A stretch of DNA of 47,581 bases from Acidobacteriaceae bacterium (GCA_003134655.1 PLBY01000061.1:1-47581); one strand, 5' to 3'; counted from the first letter of the stretch, positions 25,643 through 35,374 are shown. Program-made: numbers and translations. Notes: a model not told the origin generated them from the sequence alone.

Positions 25643-27019
25643 ATGGCTTCTTCCGCAGTCGATTATGCCCGCAATAACCAGCAGCGCTTCCTGAACGAAC
25701 TCAAAGATCTCCTCCGCATTCCCAGCGTCAGCACTCTCGAGGAGCACAAACCCGACATTCAAAAGGCCGCCGACTACGTAGCCAACGAATTGCGCCGCAT
25801 CGGCATGGAAAACGTCGAGATCATCCCCACCAAGGGACATCCCCTCATCTACGCCGACTGGCTGCATGCCTCCGGCAAGCCCACTGCGCTCTGCTACGCG
25901 CACTACGACGTTCAGCCCGCCGAGCCGCTCGACGAGTGGCACACGCCACCCTTCGAGCCCACCGAGCGCAACAACAACATCTATGCTCGCGGCGCAGTCG
26001 ATGACAAAGGTCAGCTCTGGATGGAAGTCAAAGCCCTCGAGTCCCTCATGCAATCCGGCGGTGGCAAGCTTCCCATCAACGTAAAAGTAATTTTCGAGGG
26101 CGAAGAAGAAGTTGGTGGCGAATCCATCGACGCATACATCGTCAAGCAGAAAGCCAAGCTGAAAGCCGACTTCGCTCTGGTCTGCGACACCGAGCTCTTC
26201 GCGCCCAATCTTCCCACGTTGTGCGTGGGTCTGCGCGGTCTGGTCTACACGGAAATCGAAGCCAAGGGCGCCATGACTGACTTGCACTCCGGCGTGTACG
26301 GAGGCGCTGCCCCGAATCCTTTCTTCGCCTTGATCGAGATCATCAGCAAACTGAAAGACTCCAAGGGCAAAATCCTGATCCCCGGCTTCTACAAAGGCGT
26401 CAAGGCTCCGACCAAGGATGAACTCAAAGCCTGGAAACGTCTGCCTTTTAACGAGGAGAAGTACCGCAAGACCGAAGTCGGCTCCAAAGTCCTCACCGGA
26501 GAACCCGGCTACTCGGTCCTCTACCGCACCTGGGCGCGCCCCACGCTCGAAGTCCACGGCATGCCCGGAGGCTTCATCGCGGCCGGCGCCAAGACTGTGA
26601 TTCCCGCCAAGGCAGCGGCGAAGGTCTCGATGCGCTTAGTGCCCAACCAGGATGCGGACGATGTCTTCAAGAAGTACGCAGCCTACGTCAAGAAGCTGAC
26701 GCCCAAAGGCATCGAAACGAAAATCACAATCCACAGCAAGGGCCCAGCCGCCGTCGTTGGCACCGACAACCCCTACATCAAAGCCGCCACCGAAGCGCTG
26801 CACGACACGTTCAAGAAGGAAACAGTTTTCATCCGCAGCGGTGGCTCGATTCCCATCGTCACCGGCTTCCAGGACGTGCTGAAGATTCCCAGCGTCATGA
26901 TGGGCTTCGGCCTGCCCGACGACAACCTGCACGCTCCCAACGAGAAGTTCCACATCCCGAATTTCTACCACGGGATCGAAACCATCTGCCGCTTCTTCGA
27001 GAAGCTGGGAGAGAAATAG
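25643..27019 (+). CDS. M20-family dipeptidase
   Basis: A 458-residue zinc-dependent peptidase of the M20/M25/M40 family (carnosinase/CNDP-like), which cleaves dipeptides in the cytoplasm. Metal and catalytic residues are visible: His in CYAHYDVQP with the adjacent Asp, bridging Asp in ARGAVDDKGQ, the general base pair in FEGEEEVGG, Asp in VCDTELF, and the C-terminal His in NEKFHIPNFYHG. The dimerisation (lid) insert lies between TDLHSGVYGG and GMPGGFIAAGAKTVIP. The ATG at 25643 is preceded by AAAGGA. No signal peptide is present. A terminator follows, so it is a single-gene unit. Confidence 0.95.
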   Translation: MASSAVDYARNNQQRFLNELKDLLRIPSVSTLEEHKPDIQKAADYVANELRRIGMENVEIIPTKGHPLIYADWLHASGKPTALCYAHYDVQPAEPLDEWHTPPFEPTERNNNIYARGAVDDKGQLWMEVKALESLMQSGGGKLPINVKVIFEGEEEVGGESIDAYIVKQKAKLKADFALVCDTELFAPNLPTLCVGLRGLVYTEIEAKGAMTDLHSGVYGGAAPNPFFALIEIISKLKDSKGKILIPGFYKGVKAPTKDELKAWKRLPFNEEKYRKTEVGSKVLTGEPGYSVLYRTWARPTLEVHGMPGGFIAAGAKTVIPAKAAAKVSMRLVPNQDADDVFKKYAAYVKKLTPKGIETKITIHSKGPAAVVGTDNPYIKAATEALHDTFKKETVFIRSGGSIPIVTGFQDVLKIPSVMMGFGLPDDNLHAPNEKFHIPNFYHGIETICRFFEKLGEK

Positions 27020-27046
27020 AGAAGTAAGGTTCGGAGCGATCCATAT

Positions 27047-27081
27047 GGGGACGGCCGCCTCGGCCGTCCCCGTTGCGTTTT
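27047..27081 (+). terminator. Rho-independent terminator
   Basis: GGGGACGGCCG (27047-27057) and CGGCCGTCCCC (27061-27071) around CCT, then GTTGCGTTTT. It closes the dipeptidase gene. Confidence 0.85.
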
Positions 27082-27144
27082 CCCAGATGTCCCCCTTATA
27101 AGCGAACGCTAAAATCCCGGTGACCTTCAACGGTCCTCGCCGTC

Positions 27145-27573
27145 CTAGCGGGCCCCATGCTCGAGTAGCAGCCTCCAGACTGCACTCTTGCGCCAATTGA
27201 TTGCGCGTTGCAGAGGCGTGTCAGCTTTGCGGTCCCGAGCATTCACCGCCGCACCTGAATCGAGCAACGCGCGCGCAATCTCCACATGTCCCCGCCGGGC
27301 CGCCATATGAAGCGCTGTCGCCCGCGTTACGCCGCTACCCGCGTTGACGTCCGCGCCGGCTCGCACCAGCGCACGGACTACCTCGGGTCCCGTCTCCGAC
27401 GCGCATTCGTTCGCGACGCAATAGAGGGGCGTACGGTCGCGCCCCTGGAGGTCAGGGTCCACACCAAGCCCCAGTAGTGATACCACGGCTTCCAAGCAAT
27501 AAAACGCTGCGGACAACCTCCTGCAACCCTCTTCACCACCAAGTTCTTCGAGCAACACACTACGAGCGCGCAT
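27145..27573 (-). CDS. Ankyrin-repeat protein
   Basis: A protein of 142 residues from the ATG at 27573, or 203 residues from 27756; the extra N-terminus (CEASGIAFCGLFAFAG) is weakly signal-like, and the choice is open. The ankyrin core consists of about three repeats: TPLYCVANECASETGPEVV and RALVRAGADVN, then TALHMAARRGHVEIARALL with DSGAAVNARD, then TPLQRAINWRKSAVWRLLL with EHGAR. The TPLxxA and GHxEIxxxLLxxGAxVN signatures are clear. Ankyrin proteins act by binding others; no partner is suggested. It is divergent from the beta-helix gene. No ribosome site is evident for either start. Confidence 0.78.
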   Translation of the reverse strand: MRARSVLLEELGGEEGCRRLSAAFYCLEAVVSLLGLGVDPDLQGRDRTPLYCVANECASETGPEVVRALVRAGADVNAGSGVTRATALHMAARRGHVEIARALLDSGAAVNARDRKADTPLQRAINWRKSAVWRLLLEHGAR

Positions 27574-27875
27574 GGAGGCGATTTTACGCTCCGGCGTTTG
27601 TCGCTGGAAGCGGGGGCAGCCGTCCGCTTGCAACGGTTTTGTTCTTGCTTCTTCGCGGGGAGCGTTCATCCTCTTCGCCTGCATCCATCCCGCGAAAGCA
27701 AATAATCCACAGAATGCTATTCCTGACGCTTCGCAAGTAAAGAGAACAATTGACAACGATTCGTAACTGTACTAATCTCTGCCGAAGTCGGATCTTTCCC
27801 CTCCGTGCCATACCGTTTTTTCGCCACCGTCGTCCAGTTTCGAACCTCTCTGGTCTTGCCGAAAAGGAGACTGCC

Positions 27876-29393
27876 ATGACATCCCTTGGGAAGCTCTTCG
27901 TCGTTCTCGCGCTTGCTTCGTTTTCTCTCTTCGCACAATCCGGGTTGACCTACTATGTCTCTAAAACCGGGAGCAACAGCAACTCTGGTAGCTTCACTGC
28001 GCCCTGGCTCACCATCCAGCACGCCGCCAACTCCGTCTCGGCAGGAGCAACAGTCTACATAGAAGCGGGCGTATACAACGAGTCGGTGACCTTCCCCGCG
28101 TCGGGAACAGCGTCGAATTCCATCACCTTCACGAGCTACCCGGGGCAGACCGCGGTGATCGATGGCACCGGCGTAAGCGTTACCGGCACCCAAGGCCTGA
28201 TCAACATCATCAACCAGAGTTACATCACGGTCAGTGGATTCGAAATCCGCAACTACACCACCAGCAGCGCCAGCCCCACGCCGGTTGGCATCTGGGTTAC
28301 TGGATCGGGCAGCGAAGTGCAACTGCTCAATAATTTGGTGCACAACATCACCACCAAATTGGAGAAGAACGGCAACGCCTTTGGCATCGCCGTCTACGGC
28401 ACGTCTAGTACACCGATTACGAACATCACGATCAGCGGCAACCAGGTTTACAACCTCAAGACCGGAAACAGCGAGTCGGTGAATGTCGATGGAAATGTGA
28501 CCTACTTTTCCATCACCAACAACATCGTTCATGACAACGACAACATCGGCATCGACGCGATTGGCTTCGAAGGTGTGGGGCCTACCGGTTCCGACCAGGC
28601 CAAATATGGCCTGATCAGCGGCAACACGGTCTACAACATCAGTTCCTACGGCAATCCCGCGTACGGAAATCAATACGCCGCCGACGGGCTTTATTGTGAC
28701 GGTTGCGCCTACGTCATCTTCGAACGCAACACCGTCCACAACACTGACTTGAATATGGAAGCGGCGAGCGAGCACAAAGGACACAACAGCAGCTACGTCA
28801 CCATCCGCAACAACCTCTTCTACGACGCCAACGCCGTCGGCATCTCCATCGGAGGCTACGCCAGCGGAGTCGGCGGCAGCGACCACGTCGTCATCGTCAA
28901 CAACTCTCTCTACAACAACAACATCAAGAACCAGGGCGCTGAGTTTCAGATCCAGTACCACTCCGGAGCCACCAACATCTTCGAGAACAACATCGTCTAC
29001 GCCGGCAGCCAGAATGTCTGGATTTACAGCTATGTGGGCGGTTCAACGGCGACGGCAAACTGGAATGTGTATTACTCCAAAGCGGGTTATTCGCAAGGCA
29101 CTTCCATCACGTGGGGCAACAAGTCCAGTTACAAGACCTATGCCGCCTACCAATCGGCAACCGGCCAGGACAAAAATTCACCGAGTGCGAATCCCTTGTA
29201 TGTCAATTTAACCTCGAACCCACCGAATCTGGACCTGCAATCCGGTTCTCCGGCGATAAATGCAGGAAGTACAAGCCTCACCTGCAGCGTCGGCTACTGC
29301 AACGGATCTTCCGTCTACGGAAGCACCGACTACGCTGGCAATCCGCGCATCAACGGCAGCGGACAGATCAACATCGGGGCATACGAACAGTAG
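27876..29393 (+). CDS. Exported right-handed beta-helix protein
   Basis: A 505-residue exported protein. The ATG at 27876 has AAGGAG 6 nt upstream and opens a signal peptide (LFVVLALASFSLFAQ). Residues 25-50 (YYVSKTGSNSNSGSFTAPW) match the N-terminal DUF1565/pectate-lyase-like cap. Then come many asparagine-rich coils of about 22-30 residues such as ITISGNQVYNLKTGN, ISGNTVYNISSYGNP and VIVNNSLYNNNIK. The end (DYAGNPRINGSGQINIGAYEQ, a "choice-of-anchor Q"-like ending) marks surface proteins of this type. Such helices bind or cleave polysaccharides; no acidic catalytic cluster is assigned. A sensor/regulator pair lies downstream. Confidence 0.85.
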   Translation: MTSLGKLFVVLALASFSLFAQSGLTYYVSKTGSNSNSGSFTAPWLTIQHAANSVSAGATVYIEAGVYNESVTFPASGTASNSITFTSYPGQTAVIDGTGVSVTGTQGLINIINQSYITVSGFEIRNYTTSSASPTPVGIWVTGSGSEVQLLNNLVHNITTKLEKNGNAFGIAVYGTSSTPITNITISGNQVYNLKTGNSESVNVDGNVTYFSITNNIVHDNDNIGIDAIGFEGVGPTGSDQAKYGLISGNTVYNISSYGNPAYGNQYAADGLYCDGCAYVIFERNTVHNTDLNMEAASEHKGHNSSYVTIRNNLFYDANAVGISIGGYASGVGGSDHVVIVNNSLYNNNIKNQGAEFQIQYHSGATNIFENNIVYAGSQNVWIYSYVGGSTATANWNVYYSKAGYSQGTSITWGNKSSYKTYAAYQSATGQDKNSPSANPLYVNLTSNPPNLDLQSGSPAINAGSTSLTCSVGYCNGSSVYGSTDYAGNPRINGSGQINIGAYEQ

Positions 29394-29541
29394 GGCCGAG
29401 TCCTCAAGGCCTTGAAGCGCTCTCACCGGTGCGTGAAGGTATTCGCTAGAAGGGTTCCTCATTACCGGAGGCCGTCGCGCGCCTTGGCCAATCTGGTAAG
29501 CTCAGGGCTGTTGTTGCCATTTGCTCCTTCCAGAGCGCCGA

Positions 29542-30732
29542 ATGGACACCTCAGCGACTTTCAAAAGCCAGATCAGATCAGCTTTCTACGGATACGGGCT
29601 TGCGATCCTGGCGGTCGCGTCCGCACTGGTGATCACGCAATCTCTGAAGCCAACGGTATTTCCCACGCCGCTGTTCTTTGCCGCCGTCGTGATCAGCACA
29701 TGGTTTGGCGGCACTGGTCCCGGGCTCACGGCTATCGTTCTCGCCACACTGGTTCTGGATTTATACTTCGTTTCTCCGGTTCGTGGATTTGCGATCCGCA
29801 CCGCCGACCTGCCATATCTGGCGCAGTTCGTATTACCAGCCCTTCTCAGCGGATGGTTCACCAAGAAACGCAAAGACGCCGAGACCGCGCTGAAGGAAGC
29901 GCGTGACCATCTGGACGCGAAGGTGCAAGAGCGTACGGCCCAACTGCTTCACAGCAACGAGCAGTTGGAATCGGAAATCGCCGAGCGCAAGCGTGCCGAA
30001 GAGGCAGTCCACAAGACCCAGGCCGACCTGGCACACCTGACCCGAGTCATGACCATGAGCGAGTTGGCGACGTCGATCGCGCATGAGGTGAATCAGCCTC
30101 TGGCGGCGATTGTCACCAACGGTGCGGCTGGAATGCGCTGGCTTGGGGCCGAACCGCCCAATGTCGAGCGGGCACGCGACTCCATGACCCGCATGATCAG
30201 CGAAGGAAATCGCGCCAGCGAAGTCATCAAGCGCATTCGTACACTCTCGAAGAAGGCGTCCCCGCACAAGGCTCCACTGGATATCAACGAGGTCATTCAG
30301 GACGTGCTGGCGCTGATTGGAACGGAGTTGGTAAAGAGCCGGGCTCTGTTGACCTGTGACCTCAAACCGGACATGCCGCGGGTGACCGGTGATCGAGTAC
30401 AGTTGCAGCAAGTCTTGCTCAATCTGATCATGAACGGAATCGAAGCCATGGCGGATGTCTCAGGCAGATCGCGCGTACTGATCATCAAGTCAGACGTCGA
30501 TGATCGCGGCCAGGTGCTGGTCTCGGTCCGCGACTCGGGGACCGGACTGGACGCGCAAGATCTCGAAAAGGTGTTCGAAGCGTTTTATACGACGAAGACC
30601 GAAGGTGTGGGCATGGGGTTGTCGATCAGCCGAAGTATCGTCGAAGCACACGGTGGGCGATTGTGGGCGAGTCCCAACACCGGGCCCGGCGCCAGCTTTC
30701 AGTTTACTTTGCCGACAGGCGAGGCAGCGTGA
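29542..30732 (+). CDS. Sensor histidine kinase with DUF4118-type membrane domain
   Basis: A 396-residue kinase. Residues 15-106 hold three to four membrane helices with [20 protein letters not shown], like the KdpD/DUF4118 region; there is no large periplasmic domain, so it probably senses a signal in or at the membrane. A coiled coil (107-165) leads to the dimerisation helix with the phospho-accepting His181 in [16 protein letters not shown]-binding boxes follow: N-box [15 protein letters not shown]1 [10 protein letters not shown]-box [11 protein letters not shown]2 [16 protein letters not shown]. The response-regulator gene starts inside its stop (GTGA), so the two form a coupled pair. Its resemblance is to FixL/TtrS-like kinases. 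Confidence 0.92.
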   Translation: MDTSATFKSQIRSAFYGYGLAILAVASALVITQSLKPTVFPTPLFFAAVVISTWFGGTGPGLTAIVLATLVLDLYFVSPVRGFAIRTADLPYLAQFVLPALLSGWFTKKRKDAETALKEARDHLDAKVQERTAQLLHSNEQLESEIAERKRAEEAVHKTQADLAHLTRVMTMSELATSIAHEVNQPLAAIVTNGAAGMRWLGAEPPNVERARDSMTRMISEGNRASEVIKRIRTLSKKASPHKAPLDINEVIQDVLALIGTELVKSRALLTCDLKPDMPRVTGDRVQLQQVLLNLIMNGIEAMADVSGRSRVLIIKSDVDDRGQVLVSVRDSGTGLDAQDLEKVFEAFYTTKTEGVGMGLSISRSIVEAHGGRLWASPNTGPGASFQFTLPTGEAA

Positions 30733-31367
30733 AGAAGATCGATCCCATTGTCTTTGTGGTCGATGATGACGCCGCGGTTCGCGACGCCATCAAGAATCTG
30801 CTGGAATCGGTTGGAATTCAAGTGCAAACGTTTGCGTCCGGCGCCGAGTTCATGGCGAGGACTGCCGCAGAAGCTCCCGGTTGCCTCATTCTCGACGTAC
30901 GGCTGCCCGGCATGAGCGGTCTGGAGTTCCAGCGGGAACTGATTGCGGCCGGAGTCGAGATCCCCATCATCTTCATCACCGGGCATGGCGATATCCCCAT
31001 CACCGTGCAGGCCATGAAAGCGGGAGCGGTCGACTTTCTGACCAAGCCCTTTCGAGAACAGGAACTGCTGGACGCCATCCACAAAGCTGTCGATCGGGAT
31101 CGCCAGCGGCGCGAGCAAACCGCGGATGTTGCAAAATTACGCCAGCGCTATGAAGAGTTGACTCCCCGCGAACGGGAAGTGATGGCGCTGGTAACGCGAG
31201 GCCTCCTGAACAAGCAGATTGCGGCCGAATTAGGCGCCAGCGAGACGACCGTCAAAATCCACCGCGGCCAGGTCATGCGAAAGATGGGGGCTGAATCCCT
31301 TGCCGACCTCGTCCGCATGGCTGACAAGCTCCCCAACCTGTCCAAAGGTATTAGTCGCCCGTCCTAG
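30729..31367 (+). CDS. FixJ/NarL-type response regulator
   Basis: A 212-residue regulator from a GTG overlapping the kinase stop. Receiver: acidic residues VVDDDAAV, phospho-acceptor Asp56 in [12 protein letters not shown], switch Lys in VDFLTKPF. Output: a LuxR/FixJ helix-turn-helix with [36 protein letters not shown] and [17 protein letters not shown]. It is therefore a DNA-binding activator of the FixJ/TodT/StyR group. Targets cannot be read from sequence. Candidates are the transport genes beginning 192 bp downstream, but this is inference. Confidence 0.94.
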   Translation: MKKIDPIVFVVDDDAAVRDAIKNLLESVGIQVQTFASGAEFMARTAAEAPGCLILDVRLPGMSGLEFQRELIAAGVEIPIIFITGHGDIPITVQAMKAGAVDFLTKPFREQELLDAIHKAVDRDRQRREQTADVAKLRQRYEELTPREREVMALVTRGLLNKQIAAELGASETTVKIHRGQVMRKMGAESLADLVRMADKLPNLSKGISRPS

Positions 31368-31558
31368 CGTGTGATTGATCCTCTGCGTCCCTCCCGCTAA
31401 GTTGTTTCCAGCCCAACGCTTCGCAGTTCCGCCTCCCAGGATGGCGGCTCCGGAGCCCCCCTTCTCCTGTTCGATTCAATAGAAGCCCACATGCGCGGTG
31501 CGCCATTCAGCACCGAGCATGTCTTATCTGTTCAAACTGCCACTCGGGAGGCAAAAGG

Positions 31559-32413
31559 GTGATCCACCATAAACGATTTCAAATTGTGATTGCAGCGCTA
31601 ACACTGTCCATGGCCGCACTGGCCGCCGCCCAGACGTCTTCAGCGCAAGATCGCGACAGCAGCTTCCTCGCAGACCGCGTACAGGTCTCAGCGCACGCCG
31701 ACGCCGAACAACCGCACTGGATCGCGCCTCTCTTCACCACGACTCCGCGCCTATTGGAGCAACTCCGTTTCGACACCGTCACCCAACCGAAAAAAGGATA
31801 CGAGACCACGAATTTCGGCGGCGGCAAAGGGTTGGAGCTGATCCCGTTCGGGAATACCGAGATCCTGATTAGCACCCCTCCGTTCGTGAGCCACGACAAA
31901 CCCGGTGTGCAGGACGGTATTGGCGACATGTCATTTCTGCTGAAATACCGCGTCGCTGCCGGAAACGAGGAGGGCGGGAACTACATCGTGACGGCATTCC
32001 TGGGAGCCAGCGTTCCCACGGGCACCTACTCGAACGGCGCCACTGCCGCCATCCTCACGCCCACCATTGCCGGAGGAAAGGGCTGGGGGAACTTCGATTT
32101 TCAGACCACGTTCGGGATTGCGGTGCCCACCAGCCACATGGACAAACTGGGCACTCCACTGGCCAACAACGTCGCATTCCAGTACCGGGTCTTTAGGAAG
32201 TTCTGGCCGGAAGTTGAGGTGAACTCCACCTTCTGGACGAACGGTTCGCTGGCAGGAGATAAGCAGGTCTTCCTGTCCCCGGGCTTGATTGCAGGCAAAT
32301 TCCACTTGTGGAGAAGGCTTGGGGTCACGGTGGGAGGCGGCGTGCAGATTCCGGTCACGCACTTCCACACCGTGGATCGTACCTATCTGACGTCTGTGAG
32401 ATTTCCGTTTTAA
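31559..32413 (+). CDS. Outer-membrane porin-like exported protein
   Basis: A 284-residue exported protein. A GTG at 31559 has GGGAGG 7 nt upstream. The signal peptide (residues 8-25, IVIAALTLSMAALAAAQ) is followed by a barrel-like body with alternating strands, glycine turns (ELIPFGNTEILISTPPF, GNYIVTAFLGASVPTGTYSN) and a C-terminal aromatic strand ending SVRFPF. The terminal Phe is a mark of outer-membrane beta-barrels. The overall look is like the transporter/Phenol_MetA_deg barrel family. It lies just upstream of a small exported protein and the antiporter, and may belong to the same operon; the 25-bp gap to the next gene fits. Confidence 0.78.
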   Translation: MIHHKRFQIVIAALTLSMAALAAAQTSSAQDRDSSFLADRVQVSAHADAEQPHWIAPLFTTTPRLLEQLRFDTVTQPKKGYETTNFGGGKGLELIPFGNTEILISTPPFVSHDKPGVQDGIGDMSFLLKYRVAAGNEEGGNYIVTAFLGASVPTGTYSNGATAAILTPTIAGGKGWGNFDFQTTFGIAVPTSHMDKLGTPLANNVAFQYRVFRKFWPEVEVNSTFWTNGSLAGDKQVFLSPGLIAGKFHLWRRLGVTVGGGVQIPVTHFHTVDRTYLTSVRFPF

Positions 32414-32438
32414 TTTCAGTTCTGGCAAAGGAATCCCT

Positions 32439-32936
32439 GTGACCCATTCAAATCGAAACTTCATTCTCGCGTATGTGCTTCTGGTGGCTCTGCCGCTGTT
32501 CGGGCTAGCTGGAATCCTTCGTAGTGGACGCAACCTCTCCGCGCCGATGTCGGTCGGCGGGCTCTGGAAAATCAGCGCCAATCCGGATCAGCTGGCCGCT
32601 TTCCCTTGCGGAAAGTCTCTGCTAGCCCCGAATGCCGCGTTCACAATCTCGCAGTCTGGGAAGGCGTTCACCCTGAACTTGCCGAATTCCGCTCTCTCCT
32701 CGACCTCCGGGTCAATCGAGGGCAACACGATCAGCGCGACCCTGATTCCTTCTACGGTCGCTGCGAAAGAAACCGGATGCGGCGACCATTCGATTGCGCT
32801 CACTGCGACCGTCGACACCAAAGCAAGTCCACGTACGTTGCAGGGAACGCTGCGTGTACAAAACTGTCCCGGATGCGCGGCCATTGAGTTCCGCGGAATT
32901 CGAGAAGAACAAGCTAAAGCGAAGGAGACTCACTAA
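32439..32936 (+). CDS. Exported or membrane-anchored protein of unknown function
   Basis: A 165-residue protein from a GTG at 32439 with AAAGGAA upstream. Residues 8-27 (FILAYVLLVALPLFGLAGIL) are a signal or anchor. The rest is a compact beta-rich domain with four cysteines (CGK, CGDH, CPGC), the pattern VGGLWKISANPD, FTISQSGKAFTLN and SIEGNTISATL. No family is recognised. Its stop overlaps the next ATG (TAATG), so it is translationally coupled to the antiporter and may be an accessory protein for it. Fold and role are unknown. Confidence 0.72.
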   Translation: MTHSNRNFILAYVLLVALPLFGLAGILRSGRNLSAPMSVGGLWKISANPDQLAAFPCGKSLLAPNAAFTISQSGKAFTLNLPNSALSSTSGSIEGNTISATLIPSTVAAKETGCGDHSIALTATVDTKASPRTLQGTLRVQNCPGCAAIEFRGIREEQAKAKETH

Positions 32937-34231
32937 TGCCAAACATGTTCACGCTCGTTCTGCAGATTGCGGTTGTTTTGGCGGTGTGCCGGCTGGTCGG
33001 AAACGTTTTCCTGAAGATCCAGCAGCCGCGCGTGGTCGGCGAGATGTTCGCCGGCATCATGCTCGGACCCTCGCTGTTCGGATGGCTTGCGCCGCAATTC
33101 TCCACGTACCTGTTTCCCGCCTCCAGCTTGGGATTCCTGAGCGCCTTGAGTCAGATCGGCGTGATTGTTTTCATGTTCCTGGTGGGACTCGGAATCAATC
33201 CGAAGGAATTAAAGAGTCACGGCCACGCCGCCGTATTAACCAGCCATGTCAGCATCACGGCGCCGTTCGTTCTCGCGTCCTTCCTGGCGATCTATCTCTA
33301 TCCACGCCTGTCCGACGATAGCGTTCCTTTCACCAGCTTTGCCCTGTTCATGGGAGCCGCCATGAGCATCACGGCATTCCCGGTGCTGGCGCGCATTCTC
33401 ACCGAGCGCAACCTGCTGCAGAGCCGCCTTGGGACAGTCGCGATCGCCTGCGCCGCAGTGGACGACGTCACCGGCTGGTGCATCCTCGCCTACATTGTGC
33501 TGCTGATCCGGTCGAAGAATACTGGCAATCCCATCTGGATTACGGTCGGAGGCCTGATCGCTTTCGCGCTGATCATGATCTATGGTGTGCAGCGTTTGCT
33601 GCGACGCTTTGAGTCCACGTACCGTAACCGCGGCCAGCTCAGCGACAATGCCCTGGCCTTGATGATTCTGCTGGCCTTGATTTCGGCCCTGTGCACCGAG
33701 TGGCTGGGTATCCACCTTCTCTTCGGATCATTCCTCATGGGCGCTATCATGCCCAAAGAGCAAAAATTCGTCCGCTATGTTCTGGATCGGTTTGAAACGA
33801 TCGTTGTTACGCTGCTCCTGCCCCTGTTCTTCGCCTTCACCGGCCTCCGCACCAACATTGGTCTGGTCAAAGGCCCAGAGATGTGGAAGTACTGCGGCGT
33901 CATCATTCTCGTGGCAACGCTGGGCAAACTTGGCGGCTCAATGGTGGCTTCGTGGTGGACCGGGATGCCGGCGCGAGAGGCCGCCGGACTGGGCACGCTG
34001 ATGAACACCCGCGGCCTGATGGAGTTGGTCATCCTGAACATCGGCCTGGATATCAAGGTGATCTCTCCCGCTCTGTTTTCGATGATGGTCCTGATGGCGT
34101 TGACAACGACGTTTATGACAAGCCCGCTGCTGCAGGCGATTTGCCCGGACAAGATGCTCCGCACGCAGCTCGAGCCTGAACCGGAACAGTTTGAGGGAGG
34201 CCAGCTTGGCTTCAACCCTGCCGGAGACTGA
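32936..34231 (+). CDS. CPA2-type cation:proton antiporter
   Basis: A 431-residue inner-membrane antiporter of the CPA2 family (KefB/NapA group, Pfam PF00999), exchanging protons for Na+ or K+. About 12-13 membrane helices are visible. The key acidic pair in the ion-binding core is seen as AAVDDVTGWCI, matching the DD motif of electrogenic CPA2 antiporters. Other family features are the early QPRVVGEMFAGIMLGPSLFG and the late GTLMNTRGLMELVILNIG. No C-terminal TrkA-N regulatory domain is present, unlike KefB/C. It is coupled to the upstream exported gene (TAATG overlap), and the trio may respond to the kinase/regulator pair upstream. Confidence 0.92.
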   Translation: MPNMFTLVLQIAVVLAVCRLVGNVFLKIQQPRVVGEMFAGIMLGPSLFGWLAPQFSTYLFPASSLGFLSALSQIGVIVFMFLVGLGINPKELKSHGHAAVLTSHVSITAPFVLASFLAIYLYPRLSDDSVPFTSFALFMGAAMSITAFPVLARILTERNLLQSRLGTVAIACAAVDDVTGWCILAYIVLLIRSKNTGNPIWITVGGLIAFALIMIYGVQRLLRRFESTYRNRGQLSDNALALMILLALISALCTEWLGIHLLFGSFLMGAIMPKEQKFVRYVLDRFETIVVTLLLPLFFAFTGLRTNIGLVKGPEMWKYCGVIILVATLGKLGGSMVASWWTGMPAREAAGLGTLMNTRGLMELVILNIGLDIKVISPALFSMMVLMALTTTFMTSPLLQAICPDKMLRTQLEPEPEQFEGGQLGFNPAGD

Positions 34232-34543
34232 ACCGTCAGTTGCCGTCACTGGAGGCGGAGAATAACTATGTGGCGCGGGCGCACCCGCCCGCGCTCCTTG
34301 CGCACGTTTGCTGGAGGGAACAGTTGTTGAACTGTCCTCCTAAGCAAAACCACGGCATTCGCAAAGCGAATGCAGCAGCGCAGTCGAAGAATCCCTGCAC
34401 TCTTATTCGATCCAGACCCGTCGGACGTTCGGTCCAAGCGGGTCATTGAGTTCTGTCGAGTGTTCACGAAGTTATCGTCCGGGCTTATCGGGCGAACAAA
34501 AGGGCAAAGATGTGATAAGCCCTGCTTACGTCAATGTGCTTTC
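34232..34543. other. Intergenic block without a gene: several hairpins
   Basis: No coding sequence is supported here. It contains a GC hairpin GCGCGGGCG-CAC-CCGCCCGCGC (about 34273-34294), an imperfect hairpin GGAGGGAACAGTT-GTT-AACTGTCCTCC at about 34313-34340, a perfect GCATTCGC-AAA-GCGAATGC (34355-34373), and a partial copy of the GTCGAAG repeat. It separates convergent genes, so some hairpins may be terminators. Confidence 0.6.
34355..34400 (+). repeat. REP-like repeat, partial copy
   Basis: Hairpin with an AAA loop followed by GCGCAGTCGAAGAATCCC, matching the right half of the repeat at 41646-41706. Confidence 0.7.
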
Positions 34544-35131
34544 TCAAGGAGAGCAATAAACCTCGCCCTTGGCTTCTGCGTAGGAACTCTGCGGAAGCAA
34601 GTTTTGGCCATTCTCCAAGTGAACGACCGGGGCGTTGATCCTATTGTCGGGCGACCGGGTCCATACGCGTCCCGTCTGTTGTGTGTTAAAGACCAACTCT
34701 CTTTGAGGGAGTGGCGTATGGCCTACGCACGGGAGGTACACATCCTCCAACGATTTCGTTCCGTTTTCATCCGTAAGTTCGCAACGATCAACATTCTCGC
34801 GTTGGTCGAACCAACATTCCAACCAATAACCCCTCTTGTGCAACGTAAACGGCACATTGTTTGGTAAGACGTAAAGAGCGTTGGACGAGACGGTACGCGG
34901 TCGTCGAGGTTTATGTCCTGCCCACCAGAGCACGAACGCAGCGAGGATGATAACGGTTCCCAGTACGACGCGACTGAATCTCCTAGGGGTAAAACGCAGT
35001 AGCAGAGCGACGACCACTCCGAGCGCAATGGCCCCAAGCACGAACCCCGTTGCTAAAGGCATGCTGACGAGGCCCAGTACCAGAAATCCGACAGCGACAA
35101 GTAATCCGGCAAACTCCGAGTCCACCCGCAT
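34544..35131 (-). CDS. Membrane protein of unknown function
   Basis: A 195-residue protein from the ATG at 35131 (a GTG one codon earlier is possible). Three hydrophobic segments occupy residues 8-72 (LLVAVGFLVLGLVSMPLATG, VLGAIALGVVVALLLRF, VVLGTVIILAAFVLWWAG). They are followed by a soluble domain of about 115 residues with Trp/Cys features (YWLECWFDQ, RCELTDENG, YLPCVGH). Both cysteine pairs are placed to form disulfides if the domain is outside. No family is recognised. The codon usage looks a little less GC-rich than the neighbours, which hints at acquisition but is weak evidence. Confidence 0.65.
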   Translation of the reverse strand: MRVDSEFAGLLVAVGFLVLGLVSMPLATGFVLGAIALGVVVALLLRFTPRRFSRVVLGTVIILAAFVLWWAGHKPRRPRTVSSNALYVLPNNVPFTLHKRGYWLECWFDQRENVDRCELTDENGTKSLEDVYLPCVGHTPLPQRELVFNTQQTGRVWTRSPDNRINAPVVHLENGQNLLPQSSYAEAKGEVYCSP

Positions 35132-35374
35132 CACCTGCCAAGGGCCGGGATGTCGTTTGGCGTCGTGATCTTCCAGCGGCTAATTGTCCCACGAGTTCAT
35201 GCCGAGAACCACCACGGGGAGTTCCGACTGTTGATAACTCCATTGCACTCACGGACCCGCTTGCGCTAGCCTTATCTTGCTCTCGCGCTTCTCCCACTTC
35301 CTTCTCCCTCTCCACTGAAAAACCGTCCATTTGCTGCAATGTGTGTGCAACCCAACGCGGTCGCTTGCAAGCCC

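Noticed and set aside
27717..28961. 414-codon open frame on the minus strand opposite the beta-helix gene
   Set aside because: Protein is a Val/Asp-rich run mirroring the Asn/Thr-rich repeats on the other strand; it has no domain and no ribosome site, while the plus-strand gene has a signal peptide and AAGGAG.
31368..31558. tRNA-like fold in the regulator-barrel gap
   Set aside because: Contains GGCTCCGGAGCC and GTTCGATTC-like pieces, but no acceptor or anticodon stem pairing could be built.
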